From: Penelope pileata
Taxonomy: Eukaryota > Chordata > Aves > Galliformes > Cracidae
Direction: 5' to 3'
Assembly (NCBI GenBank): GCA_013396635.1
Contig: WBMW01000170.1
Location: forward strand, 1,092,896-1,156,895
Length of the DNA stretch: 64,000 bases
Position numbers and translations under genes: made by a program. Under the pieces are notes generated by a model, which saw only the letters and a list, made by a program, of their open reading frames with translations, did not search any database and was not told the DNA's origin. Positions 49,187 through 62,302 of the stretch are shown piece after piece. Position 1 is the first letter of the stretch. Every line of letters begins with the position of its first letter.

Positions 49187-49967
49187 CTGCATACCAAAGA
49201 AACCAGCAGCATTATACAATGATGAAAAGTTTGCAAGGAAAGCAGTGTTATTTGAAAATGTTCAGAACTTCCAAATTAGCTGCTAATTACAGATCTCATG
49301 GAAGCTTTTAACAAAAATCACTTATCTTCTCATGAAAAGTTTGCAAGGAAAGCAATGTTATTTGAAAATGTTCAGAACTTCCAAATTAGCTGCTAATTAC
49401 AGATCTCATGGAAGCTTTAAACAAAAATCACTTCTCTTCTCAATCACTGCTCTCAGCGTAGAAAAAACCTGTGACTACACAGAGGAAACACACTGCACTT
49501 ACAGCACACTGCATTTACTTTAATGTATGCTAAACAACCCTATCTAGATTTCTGGGAAAGGTGACTGTTCCATCGTGAATGCTTGCTTTTTCTTGCATGT
49601 AAAATTAGAAACAATTTGGCCAGTTGATCTGTTAGCTCACTGCTCAAAGCCTAAAGACAGGATGTGCACATCTCATGTTCTAACTCACTCTCTGCAGGCA
49701 TACATCAGGCGTCTACCAGGTTGCCAGAAAGCAGAGCTGTGCTCTTAAAAAGCGTCTTTGTTCTGTAAGCGCTGGAACACGCAGTGGCAGAATCTCCCTG
49801 TTATTTTGCTTCTGTGCTTATAAAGTGATGGTGATCATATATGCAGATCCTTAGGGTATTTTCATACCACCCAGAAACTTTCAGGTCCTCTCCAGCCAAA
49901 ATAGGAGGCAGACACGCAGAGTAATCCAGAAACTGTTTTAGAGAGCCAATATAAAGTTTCTTCTCAC
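49187..49967 (-). other. DUSP16: DUSP16 intron between the general-acid and P-loop exons (781 bp)
   Basis: A GT-AG phase 1 intron. Over a quarter of it is the 110-bp tandem duplication at 49222-49441, close to its 3' end. The rest is unique sequence with no recognised repeat. Confidence 0.92.
49222..49441. repeat. Two-copy 110-bp tandem duplication
   Basis: The unit starting atgaaaagtttgcaaggaaa occurs at 49222-49331 and again at 49332-49441, head to tail, with about three differences (G/A, T/A and A/C), so it is recent. It includes tgctaattacagatctcatg. There is no N at the junction, unlike the 10-kb duplication, so it is more likely real. It ends 36 bp before the acceptor of the catalytic exon. 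Confidence 0.95.
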
Positions 49968-50127
49968 CTATAAAATCGACTGATTTATCCAACCAAGGCA
50001 AAATCTTCTCACAAAAGCTGTCATTCACAGGCACTCTCAGAAAATGGGATTCCGGAATGAAATCAGGCTTTGGACAGGTATTACTGGCGTTTAGTACATA
50101 GCCAATATCATTCTGCTGCATCAGCTC
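49968..50127 (-). CDS. DUSP16: DUSP16 coding exon: phosphatase domain with general-acid loop
   Basis: This 160-bp exon follows an acceptor tctctttcctag and ends ...GATTTTATAG|gtgaga. It reads ELMQQNDIGYVLNASNTC, PKPDFIPESHFLRVPVND, SFCEKILPWLDKSVDFI and one base of the next Glu codon. The Asp in RVPVNDSF is at the position of the general acid of the DSP family (human Asp213 by count from memory). Almost every residue agrees with the human protein; the visible change is NDIGY for NGIGY. The split codon G|AA is restored by the exon at 49186. An ATG-initiated open frame runs through the donor into the intron, but the splice site and family alignment set the real end. Confidence 0.96.
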
Positions 50128-53100
50128 CTAGGAAAGAGAAAAATTAAATCCAGGAGTCAAATGATACCATTGACACATTACAAAGAAATCATGAGCTCCA
50201 AGTACATAATAAAGCTAAAAACCGAACTACTATGGGCCTTGTTTTTTGAAAAAGATGACCTCAAAGCCTTTGAGCACTCAAACCATTTGTAACAAGACAT
50301 CCAAATAGTGTGTGTGTACCCATGTATGTCCAAATAGCACATGGGCTGCAAACTCCACAAGAACAAAGTTAACACAGAACAGAAATAATGGTAGAATACC
50401 ATGATCTGTTCCTGTGGAGCATCATTTCCAAGAGAATCAATTGTTGTTGCTACTTGTTTGAATTCTCACCACGCAAGGTGACAACTTAAATCAGGCGGTT
50501 CCCACATGGAGATTGCTGACCTGGATGCACGTTTTCAGGATCGCTTATTTCAGACTGAGGTTATCCCATCACAGATCATCAGTGGGAAACGTGAAATGAA
50601 ACTGATGCCTCCTGCAGTCAGATGCCCAAGACAAAGTGCATCATTCACTTAAAACCAAGACCTTGAAGTAGACAGCTTTTGCACAGCACTAACTGCAGTT
50701 TTATGAGTTCTGCTTCATGGTCTAAGATTGCCCATATTTCAGTTTTCAGTCTTTAGTCCTCCTGCACCTCAGAGATTGTCACAGAAACAAGCAAAGACTC
50801 GAAACATGCAATCAGCTGGGCCTTTTAAGTCAATGATTTTCATGATTGAAAAAACAACAACACAACCACCAAAACCTGCGCCTTGCCATGTTCTTTCTAG
50901 TTAGAGCTGTGCTCCAAAGTGCTACCTGATGCAGCGAGCCCCTTAGCACCCAAGTGCTAGGAACGAGTACCAGACAACTTAGAGAACCAGAGGTTGTTCA
51001 ACAAAGAAAACCACCCAGTCTCCTGCAAGGAAGCATCTTGCCACAGAAAAGCAAGTAAGCAGGTTAAAGAGGTTAAAGTAACCGTGATCCAACCATGTTT
51101 CTGTTACAGGTATGATGCGGCAAGCAGTGACTGTAGTTGCACAAATACTAACAATGGGCAACTTTTTGCTAGATTTCTATTGAAACTAAATTGAAGCAAA
51201 AAAAGGCAAAAAAAAAATCTGATTTTAATCCTTTTTATTTTATAGCAGTTATATTAAAAAGAAAAATTATGCTAATCCACAGCAGCAATAGCATAAAAAA
51301 AAAAAAACACAACTTTTTACACTGCAGGTTTTAACTGGAAGTCTACCAGTATCAGGTATACCAGTACCAGTATTTGTGAGGTCAAACTGATCAGTTCCTC
51401 CCCATATGTAATTCCTTCCTGCAGGTGTGAAGATGTTTTGGTGAGGAAAAACAGGGATATGGCTCTGTTCTCTCCGAAGAATCTATCTTGCTCAAACCAG
51501 AGTAGGTCAAATAATGTGTAGTATTTACTACGCAGGTACACTGCATGTGTGTTGTGTGTGTGTGTAGAAGGGACTAACACATGCACACATACGTATATGC
51601 AGGCATAAATCAATTTTTCAGTGAGAACAAAGGACTGCAGAGGAGGAAGGGAATCTATCTTATAGTCATTTACAGAAGAAAGTATAAAATCCATCCTTAC
51701 TGGACTACTATATGTTTTCAATAGCGGTTGCAAACAGGGAATTTACACAAATTTCTGCTAGTGCTCTTGACAGTAAAACGGACATCTCCTCCACACTTAC
51801 ATCCCAAATCCCTCATGCTGGTGCACTCAGAGGTGCATGGAGGTGTGGGTACCTTGCACTAGTGAATATACATTGTATCATAAACACATACCTCCAAGGG
51901 GAACGCCCCATGAGCAATTACTGGCAAAACAAATTATCAGAAACACAATTTGCAGCAGTGGTCAGAAAAGGGGCTGAATGTGTCCAAGCAACTTCTTAGC
52001 CTTACTGCTTCTGATCCTACTAGTTTTCTAGGTCGTGTTCGCAGTAAAGCTCAGCTCCTCATCAGTGACAACAAATTCCTCTGTCACCAGTTTACCCCAT
52101 CTCTTTCCTTTCACACCTCCCCAGTTCAACCAGCAAGCTTCCTTCTTTAGCTCTCTTCTGGAAGTCTAAAAGCAGAGCTGCAAGGAAATGGGGGAACAGC
52201 TGGAATTAGCATTGGGGTTCTTTGCACAGGAGACCAGTTACCATGGTATCTTACGCGTGTGAAGAACAGCCCCAGCCCCCAGCATCTGTGTCTCCCTTGT
52301 GCTGGGCTGTGCTTCACAATGCTAGGATTCTGAGTTATTCAGCATCAACCTCTGCAAAATAAACATCCACTTTAGACCACTGAGTGGAACTACTGCCCCT
52401 AAACCAGCTCACCTGTTGGCACCACCTACAGTCATAAAGGTGAGCAAAGAACTACTCAAACAGCCAGGTACGTGCAGAATCCTAAGCAGCATCAAATACA
52501 CAAGACACCTACATCCTAGACATCAGGGGGAGGTGATAAAGGCATCACACATGGGCTTCCTGTGTATGTTTCTTCAAAATGCAGCTAAGTGGTGTTGGAA
52601 AGCTGATGAATTTGGCAGAGGGATAGATAAGTCTTCTTTTTAAAAAAACAACAACAAAAAGTACAAGTGCTGGTGGGATGCACAGCCCAAACCATTGCAA
52701 TTCCACGATTATGCAAGATTTTTTTTTTTTTTTTTTTTAATGTAGACCAGATTGTCCAAATGGGAGTTCGAAGGCTGCAGACATCAAGTCTGAAATTGCT
52801 CAGCCAAAAAAACACCCGAAAATGCGTTGGTACTCGTCTCTGAGACCAAGGCTAAAGAAAGAAGTTATGCTTCCTCCTGTCCTAAAGTATCAATCATTCC
52901 CTGTGCAACACACTATACTATAATAACCATAACAGTGTCTTCATTGTAAGGCACCCAAGAGGAAGAAGTGAATTATGATGGGAGGAAGATCCAGAAATCC
53001 TAATACTAACAACTTTGTGAAAAGAAAGTAAACGCTCTTTTGTCAGTTTATTTACATTTTATGACTTGTTTAATCTTAAAATTAATGGCACCCTAAAATG

Positions 53101-56100
53101 TTATTCTGTTCCAGGAAATAAAATCCAGGTCTGGAAGGAAGAAAACAGAATAGTTATGTAAGTAGCAAGCAGAAGCTTTTACAGCTCAAACGCTGGTACA
53201 AAACATGCAGTGTAAGCAGGAGGCTTGTTCAGGCCCATTACCAACACGGATTCTTTTCTGTTATCCTGATTTTCAGAAAAGTCACTGTCACTCACGTGTA
53301 GGTTAGATTTTAGTTTGTCTTCCTTTCACGAATACGAAGATCAACAAAGATCTTCTGTCAAAACAAGTAACCTCTTGCAATGCCCTTCGATATTGATAGC
53401 CACCAATATATCAGACTGAGGCCCAAAAAGAGAAATGGACCTTCCTGCTAATCAGAGTAAAAGAGAGCTGGTAATGGTGGAAAAAAACACACTTTTTGCA
53501 AATACTCATGTTTAGGTAAAGCAGCACCACTGATCAACAAATCATTAAAGACGACATTGAAAACCCAGGTCAGAAATTTCATGAGGTTCTCAGTGTTTCA
53601 ACACTGCAGAAAATACTATAGACATTTTCAGAATTAAGCATTTAAAAAGGAATTTAAAAAGCAAAAGTAATCTCCTAATACTTTTCTGAAGCAATCCTTA
53701 GTTTTGCTCAAGAACACAACCCAAACATTTGTGTTTGCTTGTCTTTCATACATAAATCATTATCAGCAGAGGTATTAGCGGCAAACAGCATCAGTGCTCC
53801 TGAAAGGTCAGGCTGCAGGACAATCTGCGTTCAAGACAAATGCTTCCCTGCTGATGCACCCAGAGATTATCCTCTGAAGGTTCTGAAAAGTCTACCTCAT
53901 CTTGAGAAACCATACTGAAAATGCATATCTTTTAATTACTGCATTGGACTGAATTGCAAATAAGAGTTCTTTCTGCAAGTATTTGAGACATTAAAATTTT
54001 AGAGAAAGCAGCATGTCTGGTCAACAGGATAACGGGATCTCACAGGTAGCATTTGAAGGCAGAACAACAGTGAATGCATACAGCTGTATTTTAAAGCGTT
54101 AAGAATCTTTCTGGAATTTTTCAGGAAATTATTTTTAAAAATCTCAACTTGAATTAAATACACTATTATAATCTTCATAGAAAGCTGAATTCTTGTCCCC
54201 AGTACCTGACAAAGCAGCAGGGCCATTAAACCAGAGGACGAAAATTAACCACTTACCACCTCCTTGACTGTTGTAACAGAGACAGACCTCTGCTTCTGTC
54301 TTTTTGAATGTTCTTTGCTTCCCAGCTTTCATATCATGTATTGGCAGTTATGCACATTCAGCACATTGAGAGACATCCTGCTTGCTCTCCCTAAAAGCCC
54401 TGTGTGGGATCCAGGCTTCTCAAGAAGCAGAGTGTGGAAGGAAGAGCAGCAGACATCACAACCCACCTGGAGCGCCTCTCTGCCCTCAGCATTTCTACAA
54501 TCCCTACCTCTAGCTATCGCTAACTTTGAGTCGAATCAAGAAACTGGTTACAATCAGGAAACTGGGCGTTGCCAAAACCAGGAAAAATGTCAAATGCATT
54601 TTGAGAGGCAGAAATCTTCATTTGTACCGATAGCTTCTTTGGGTTAATAAAGGTACCAACATTTATGATGAGAGCCATTTAATATTTTCCACTGGCAGTC
54701 GCCAAAAACCGAAGGTATATCAAGATAGTAAGGTCTATTTCAGTGCAGTGAGCAAGTAACGTGCTCAGAATAAAGAATTGCCTGTTACTTGTTTTAAGTA
54801 ATAAAAAGGTACAAGCAACAAGCAGATCTGACATCATAAAATGTATGTTTGTTCTAAAAATGGGTAAGAAACCTACGAGGTGAAGAAGTACAAATATGAA
54901 CAACTCTGCAAGGGTTTCTACTATGTGATGGACACGTGCTGAAATAATATCACGGTTGTAAACTAATATGCGTGGGAGACACTGCCAGGTCTGAACTCTC
55001 CTGTAGAACGCTCTGCCACACTCAGGGCTTGCCAGTGGCAGTTGTGGTTCCGGACTCCTCCAGCTCTGTAATGAAATTCCTGACCACTGCTACCACTTGG
55101 ATTCCTTTCCTGATGAGACGCACATAGCATGCCTCTGCGTAACATCTATTCACAGGCATCAATTTACTGCAAGCGAGGGTAACAGCCTCTTTCATCCCTG
55201 GGGATTATTCATTCAAGAGCCACAGTGCTGGAGTTCCATTCATACCCTCAAATGCTCTGGCAGGTCCCTGGCCGTGCAGGAGAATGAGGGCCCCCCTCTC
55301 GCCCAGTGTGACCTAGGATAGTACTTACCATCCGCACACTGAAACAAACAGCATCAAAGCCTCTAACTTTCCATCACTTGAAGCACAATTTGTTTTTATA
55401 TTTGTACATTTTCTTGGCGTTTAAATTTACCTGATGTCTTTTGTCTTGGGATGACAAATCACTTTTGTGGTAAGAAAAATAATAAGTTGCTTTGGCATCC
55501 ATCATAAGTGACTCAGGTCTGAACTGCCAACTTGCTACCTGGCAGCAAAGATGCTGAAGACTGTGAAGGATGAGACTGCTGACTGTCCTCCATATTGAAA
55601 GATTTTTCTGTGTGTTCTTTAAAAGCACACATGCCTTCTAAATGATTGCTTGTTTGTCAAAGACCCAGCTTAAATTGTGGAATATCCCAAAACAGCCTAC
55701 TGAAGGCAAGACTGGGATGCACTGAGAAGCAGAAGAAACCAGTGAAAAATATGATAAAAGCATATGAATATGATCCAATTATAGGACTATTAGGGCAGTT
55801 CCAATCTTCATCTTTATACATGGATAAAAAACATACACATAAGCACTTAAACATTGTCTTTTTCAGTATTTTCTTTATTTTGTTGCACCAGAACTACTGA
55901 TATTGATTTTAGCTGTATCAATATCCAGCACATGCCAAAACAAACTAGGTGGTGCTATACACAGTAAACTACCTGACCTACTTTAATGGCAGATGTAATA
56001 GCTTCTTTTTCGTTGATAGGTTACTGAGGGAAGTATGGTATCATCTTCTCCAAGAGGAAGGAGAGGAGATCAAGTATCAAATTAGATGGCATGTGGTTTC

Positions 56101-56283
56101 ATTATATGGACAGTATATCGTTAGTTCCCACCTAGGTGGCTGCGCAGAAGCCATGGAAGGCTATCTTCTAGATCTGCTTTGGATGTTTTATAGCTGCAGT
56201 GATGCAGTATATGATAGAGGCACAAAGACACACAGAGATTGTACACTCACGCATGTCAGCAGCACAGCATGCAGAATGCTCAC
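50128..56283 (-). other. DUSP16: DUSP16 intron (6.2 kb)
   Basis: A GT-AG phase 0 intron between LNK and ELMQQ. It contains a GT microsatellite at about 51547-51566, a T homopolymer of about 19 at 52720, and A-rich runs near 51210 and 51298. No exon, RNA gene or intact transposon was recognised. Confidence 0.9.
51547..51566. repeat. GT microsatellite
   Basis: A short interrupted (GT)n tract, gtgtgttgtgtgtgtgtgta, in a DUSP16 intron. It is potentially polymorphic and otherwise unremarkable. Confidence 0.7.
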
Positions 56284-56447
56284 CTTGTTGAGGACATCCC
56301 GCTGACACCCGAGATAGAGATGAGGCAGAATTCTGGTTGGGCCAATGTTGGAGACAGGTAGACAGGGTTGGGAGATGCAAGTAGGGACAAGTGTGGATTT
56401 TCCTTCACAGAGACCGGGGAAAGAGCTGGAGAATTCAGCAAATCCAC
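56284..56447 (-). CDS. DUSP16: DUSP16 coding exon: end of rhodanese domain and start of phosphatase domain
   Basis: DUSP16/MKP-7 is a dual-specificity phosphatase that removes phosphate from the TXY loop of JNK and p38 and shuttles between nucleus and cytoplasm. This 164-bp exon follows an acceptor reading tctctcacag on the - strand and ends ...GTCCTCAACAAG|gtgagc. It completes a split Gly codon and reads GGFAEFSSSFPGLCEGKS, TLVPTCISQPCLPVSN, IGPTRILPHLYLGCQRDVLN, K. It matches human residues about 123-177 with few changes (SSSF for SRCF, VSN for VAN, PHL for PNL). It closes the CH2/rhodanese-like docking domain and opens the DSP fold at IGPTRILPHLYLG. It ends in phase 0 and joins ELMQQ of the next exon. 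Confidence 0.95.
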
Positions 56448-56982
56448 CTGTGAGAGACATAGTATGTGTATTATTTACATGCATCGGTGTCCATACCAGT
56501 TCTCAAAAAGCAGTATTTGTTGCATGAGGTGGAGAGGCATGAAGGGACAGCAGCCTTAACAGAGGAACTTGTACAGCTGTGTGCCCACCTCATCCAGAGG
56601 TATAATGAGTGTGCACAATCATTCATCAGCATGCAAGGCCTGGTTTTGTATTCCCACTCTGGCTGGAAAGCTTTATTTGTTCTCTCCTCGTTCATCAGAT
56701 TTTTGATACTTCTTCCCACTCAAAAGGTTATGTGAAAATGAGACTTTTAAAACAAAACAAAACCCCACAACACCTGCCACACCAAAAGCATACACACCTT
56801 TGCCTTTCTGCCCCAGCAAGCTGTTTTCTGAAGAACTCCTCTCATATCAGGTCTGTAATTAGACTACGCTAAGGAGACATCGTGTATACTCAACTGGTAA
56901 AAGCATCAACACGTGGTAATTAACATTTACTTTTAGAATACTGCATTATTATATTAATTTTTGAGCACCATAGAAAATATTT

Positions 56983-57034
56983 CATAGAATCATGAAATAG
57001 GTCATAGTTCAGGTTGCGAGGGACCTTACAGATC
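56983..57034 (-). mobile_element. CR1 LINE 3' end, short fragment
   Basis: On the + strand it reads catagaatcatgaaataggt, then gagggaccttacagatc. This is the reverse complement of a CR1 terminus with its gattctatg tail and GATCTTTAAGGTCCCTTCC-like block. It abuts a mariner fragment of the same orientation. Only about 50 bp remain. Confidence 0.7.
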
Positions 57035-57392
57035 CTGCATGCCATGCTCATAAAAAAATCTGCACCAGTGGAGGTGACCACTGTCGCTGTCACCACTGCT
57101 GAAACACCACCACCACCTCCCTGGGCTCACACCCACTGTTTGGTCTCCAGAAACGTTCAGCAAGCGTCAGTGAATGGAGGAGCTCAGTTTCACACTTTTG
57201 CTCCATCCACACTTCCATGTCAGACGCCATTTGGTCAGAGTGCCCCTCTGCTTCCATCTGTTGCACGGCAACAACGTGGAATGGAATACTGGTGGGAAGG
57301 TTCAGCCACTGCTGCCATCCCACCAACACCCACCATTGATGCTGTGGGCCAACATACTGAAATAGGAGGCATAACTTTCGGAGCAGCCTTTG
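57035..57392 (-). mobile_element. Mariner (GalHop-like) DNA transposon, 5' fragment with decayed transposase
   Basis: On the - strand the sequence opens near ggctgctccgaaagttatgc, a GalHop-type terminus as I recall it. It then passes the start of a mariner transposase ORF. Recognisable remnants are a CATTCACTGACGCTTGCTGA block (from an IHRRLLNVYGDQT-type helix region) and TTCAGCAGTGGTGACAGCGA (encoding FSSGDSDSG). Frames are broken and several blocks are missing relative to the family. It ends in cagatttttttatgagca and tggcatgcagg, just before the CR1 fragment. Only the N-terminal third of the transposase was ever present here, so this copy cannot be active. Confidence 0.75.
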
Positions 57393-60300
57393 TGTTTTTA
57401 AAAAAGGCACCTAAAGACGTGTAGAAAAATACTTAATTCACGTTTGTGTTTTCAAACACAGATTATGGACCCCAATAATCCCAAAAGCAGAAGTCAAGAG
57501 GTTCTCATGTAGACTGTACATTATGAGTACTTTAACTACACAGTCTACCTGTACACTTCTGCTGTAAATGAAGCAGACAGTTCTCAAAAAACAAACTTTA
57601 AACATTTGGAAAATAAATTTAGTGTACAGATGGGAATGCAGAATAGGAATTTGAGCCTTTAAAGAATGGCAAGATTGATTTAGCTTCAAATTTTCTAAGC
57701 TGAGGATGATTTTTGAATCAAGGCAAACTTCATCTTCAAGTCTCCTTAATTGCCTCCTTTGGAATAAAGCTGTTGGCAGCGCTGTGCTGTTTGTTTGGGA
57801 AGAGAAAACATGCTTTTCTCCTGGAGATAGTTTCTGAACAACACCCTCTCTCTACCACTACTACATCCCTTACAAATGGTAAATCAATCAGAAGAGCACA
57901 TTGAAACGGGGGAGGGGGGGTGCAATCTACAGGTCATTAACAGAGCTACTGGTTTGACAAAATTTCACTGAAGTCTCTGATAAATGTAACTCGGCCCTGG
58001 TCCTAACCTCCTGGACAAGATCTGGTAAATCTCATTCACTTTGCAGTACCTCAGCCAGAATGGTATCCCCTTCCTGCTTACACTAGCCGGCAGGCTGTCC
58101 TCTCTGGTCTTACCAATCAGCATAATTGCCAAATATATAAAAAAAGACTGAAAATAGATGACCAACAAATAACTCTGAAATAGCCTCCCCTAAACAGCTT
58201 CTGAAATTGCAATGGATTTTTTGTATTCTTGACAGTGAAGCTGAGCTGAAACAGCTCTACATTCTCTTATTTAACCTCTTCTTGTCTATTTGAGAGGAAA
58301 GAAGAAATGAAGCAATGCCTATGTATTACACATGTATCTATATAACTATGCTTGCTTAAAATATATATAATTTCCCCCTCCTCTCAACAAAGCTCCTGAA
58401 GTTTTTCACTCCACTTCTTCAGCAAACCCAGCTGATATCAATGAATTAAATGGAAATCTCTTCCATTATCACTAGTGCAAAAGTTCCATTATATCCAGAA
58501 AACTCTGATGACCAAGCAGGATTAGCAGCACAACGCATCTCCTTTAAATTGGCAATTGTTTCTGTCATGACTGCAGGTGTGCAAGTCCTCATATCCTGTG
58601 GCTGGTAGCAAGCAGCTAGTACAATTCTAAGTCTGTCTAACTTACGTAATAGCCTCTACCCACGTCTGAGGGAAAAGTCTTTCGGGATGATGGGCGCAAC
58701 TCAAAGCAACATGAGACAGAGTGGTTTCAGACTTTATCATCTAAAATATTTTCCAACACAAAGCAAGAAATACCAAGTTAGCAGCGATAAACTGACTGTG
58801 ACGTTCAGCTGCTTGTCCTTTATGTCTCTGAGGCAGAAGCAAGTTCATTCAGTTTCGCTCTGACTTCAGATGACCCATCAGAAGATTGCAGAGTTCTGCA
58901 ACTACCCACAGCTGACTCAGCTCTTGCTTGGGCAGTGTGTTAAAGCCAACAGAGTAGCGAAATGATGTCAGCTTTCACAGAGTGACAGGCATCTGCTGGT
59001 CACAGCAATTTAACAGACGGCAGTACCCTACTCATCCTAGCGCTGACTTGTTCTGTTCCCCTCTAAAGGCTGCGATTCACACGAGTTCCTATGAAACCAC
59101 ACTAAGGCGCCAAGAGCTGTCAGTGGTTTCGCAGCCGAAGCCCTTGTGTGTGGCAGACAGCAAAGCCTGCATTTCTTGCTTACAAGTTTTCACATCCATT
59201 AACAGAAATTTGGCAAGATCTGGCACACTACTCAATTACACTGTTGCTGTGGTTCTGCAAAATGGCGACTGCAGACCTCCTCTGATGAAGACACTGCAGT
59301 TTCCTAAGTGCATACATACGTTATGATTGTGACCATCAAGGTATGATCACTAAAGGAATCCTGATATCAGAAGTTTTGGCTCTCTTCTCAGCCAACTTAG
59401 GAAACAAAACAGGGCCAAAACCAGAAGGGCTGAAAAGGTTTCAGCAGACTTCTACAATGTAAGCTACTCTTTCTTACATATTCATTGCATAAATCCTTGT
59501 ACAAATAAATCTCCTAACTAACATTGCCAGCAGAAGGAAGAGGAGGGAAAAAGAAGACGGGATCAGGTGGCAACAAATGGTAGCGAGAGAACTTCTTTTG
59601 ATCTGGGAACAGCTACCTTCCATTAGGGGAATGGAACCCATCCAGACACTTACGACTATTTAGTTTAACTACCATCAGAGACAAATTCTAAATTAATAAA
59701 GAGAAATAACCCCAAGCGTTTACATCAGCTCATCTGTTTTATTTTACATGGAAACAGACGAGGAGCACTCCACAACGCTGCCAGTTGCCACACTGCAGTT
59801 GCAGGAACAGTAGACGTGTAAACCAAGATGGTTTGCAAATGAAAGCCTATTTAATCCACTCACTTTTTTTTTTTTCTTTTTAATACTTAATACAGAGTTC
59901 TGAAGCGCAAACAATATTTCATGACTTTACCCAATACTCCATAAAACCATTTGAGATAAATGAAAGCATAACAGGACATAAAACATGGGGGAAAAGGGTG
60001 AATGTTTCCTAGGCTTATTACAAGTTTTGCTGTTTTTTTTCCCCCAAAATATTTATGCTTCCTTCACACTGGTTACACCTCTTAGTGCAGCTTCACCTAT
60101 TGAAATTTAACTGCTTCAGGAAACATTCAACAAGAGATTCTGAATTTTAAAAAAACCTAAAAGCTTTTTTCTTTGCTTAGAGAAGTCCAAGTACCTATGA
60201 AATAGATTTAGCATACAGGAGGGGGCAGAAGTGAGCAGGAGCTCCAATCTACTAAAATTTAGTTTTCAGAATTCATGCATTTTTCTTTATTCTTATCCAC

Positions 60301-62271
60301 ACGCACCCTGTCCTCACACCAACACAAGTTATTCGTCTTTGGCTTCATGATATTATGGTTGGTTCAGTCAAATTTAATCTGTTATTGTGCAGATCGCCCT
60401 CTGCATCTACCACGCACACGTCTTATTCATCAGCCCACTGCCCCTCCCCTCCCTTGCCCAACACCTCCCTAGATACTTTTCCACAGGTTGCTGAAAAGAG
60501 AGGAGAATGCCATTTTGTCCTCCCACCAGCTTTCAAAGATCACCTCGAGCAGCTCACTGGTGCTTACATGATGTACTACAGTAAACAGGCTGTTGGCCAA
60601 GTGTAATTACCAGCTGATACTTCTGCCAAATGTACCTGTTGCAGTAACATTTATCTCCCCCATCCACACATTTATTAAGTCTTTCTTTTGCATACATGTC
60701 AAATATATCACAGACGTTCTCTCATACTCACATTCATCCTGTGCCCCAACTTGGGCATTATTTCTCAGATAAAGAAAAGTCAATCGCAATACAATCCTAA
60801 CAACTTGCTTTTGAAATTACTGTTTCAGCTGCCAATCACCTCATTCCTTACTATTCTCAAAATGCTTTCAGAGATCCACCCCATAAGTTTTAGCCCTAGT
60901 CATCTAAAAATAGCTTCTCTTACTAATCAGGTAAGCGCACACTGACAAAGCACAGACAGAACAGAAGCTTGACAGGACTTCAGAGATAAGGCAGATTAAG
61001 ACCGGGTGTTAAAGTGCAACAGCTGATGTGCCCACAACTCTGCAATAAACGAGAATCATGAAAATAGGGGACCTTCCTGTTACGTGTCACTGGGTTTTTG
61101 TGAGTTTGTCAGCTAAAGCTTGACAGAACCCATACCACTGCCTCTCGCACCCAGACCCTGGAAGCAAAATCAACAACAAGGGGAGAAAAGATTCAGCTGG
61201 AGAAGTGGCTGATAACTGGGATGAGGCTCCTGGCTACCTTTTCAACTAAAGGAGGCTGACTCTTAATGATCAGATGAGCAGACTTCCACTTTCCCACTGA
61301 CTGAACAAGTTCTCCAGCCAAGGAACTGGAGGGGCTGCAGAGCTGTCCTGTGGTGGATCCCCATGTGGGTATTGCAGCCGGAGCTCCAGCACTCCTCTAG
61401 CACCACTGGGACCCACACGGCACTGCTGCATTGTCCTGCTGGAAACCCAGGGCAGCCTGATCCGAAGCTAATTTTCAGAGGGAGACACTAATTTGAGGCT
61501 CTCCGCTGCAGCATTGCTCACTTCCACGGGGCTTACAAGAACTTCCGTTATTTTTCTCATTTAATTACTCCTTTTGTCAAGCCTTATTGAAGCTGACCAA
61601 CAAGCTTAAACATCTTTTGTTGGTGCCAGCAGAAAGACAGACAACACAGCAGCTCCTACAAGCTTGGTCTGTGTAAAACTTCACGCTCAGAAAAGCCTAG
61701 AAGTGTTCTATGCAACATGCTAGTAGGTCCACCTGGCCCCGCAGCATAGAAATATCCCTTCTCTTGCTCCTCATGTACAGATGAAACAGCAAATGTGTCT
61801 ATTTTTTTTTTCCACAGGTCACAGAGTCTGCTGGAAAAGCCTAAGAACCGTGCACACTGGTAACAGAGCAAATGTTGATATTACTCATAAGTGTCATCCA
61901 AATCAGGCGCTGCTTCTTCCTCCCCCTTTGAGTTCTACAGTTCAGAAAACACTAAAGAGAGGAACTGGATTTCTTCAATGAACTCCTCTTGAAAGCAAAC
62001 TAGAAGCCACTTCCCTCCCGTTCCCATGAGATCCGTCTGCCAGTTCATCAGCGTTAACAGTGTCAAACAGTTATTTTAAAGTAGTAAAGTAGACAGCAGT
62101 AGTGGAAAAAGGTCTAAAACCCAAGTGATGAGTCAAAAACCAAAGATGACATGCATGAACTAGGAAAGCATTGCAAGAACAAGACTTAAAAGCTTTTTTA
62201 TTTGTCAGAAAATTCCACCACCTTCTTTTAATCTAGAAGTTACTTCTTCATTAAGAGCAGTAATTATTCGT

Positions 62272-62302
62272 ACATTTTATATATAAATTTTATATACTAG
62301 TA
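62272..62302. repeat. AT-rich palindromic tract
   Basis: The sequence acattttatatataaatttt followed by atatac is low-complexity TA-rich DNA with local dyad symmetry. It is likely simple sequence. Confidence 0.4.

Noticed and set aside
57014..57424. 136-residue open frame on the + strand
   Set aside because: It is antisense to a decayed mariner fragment and a CR1 tail, and does not encode a transposase in that direction.
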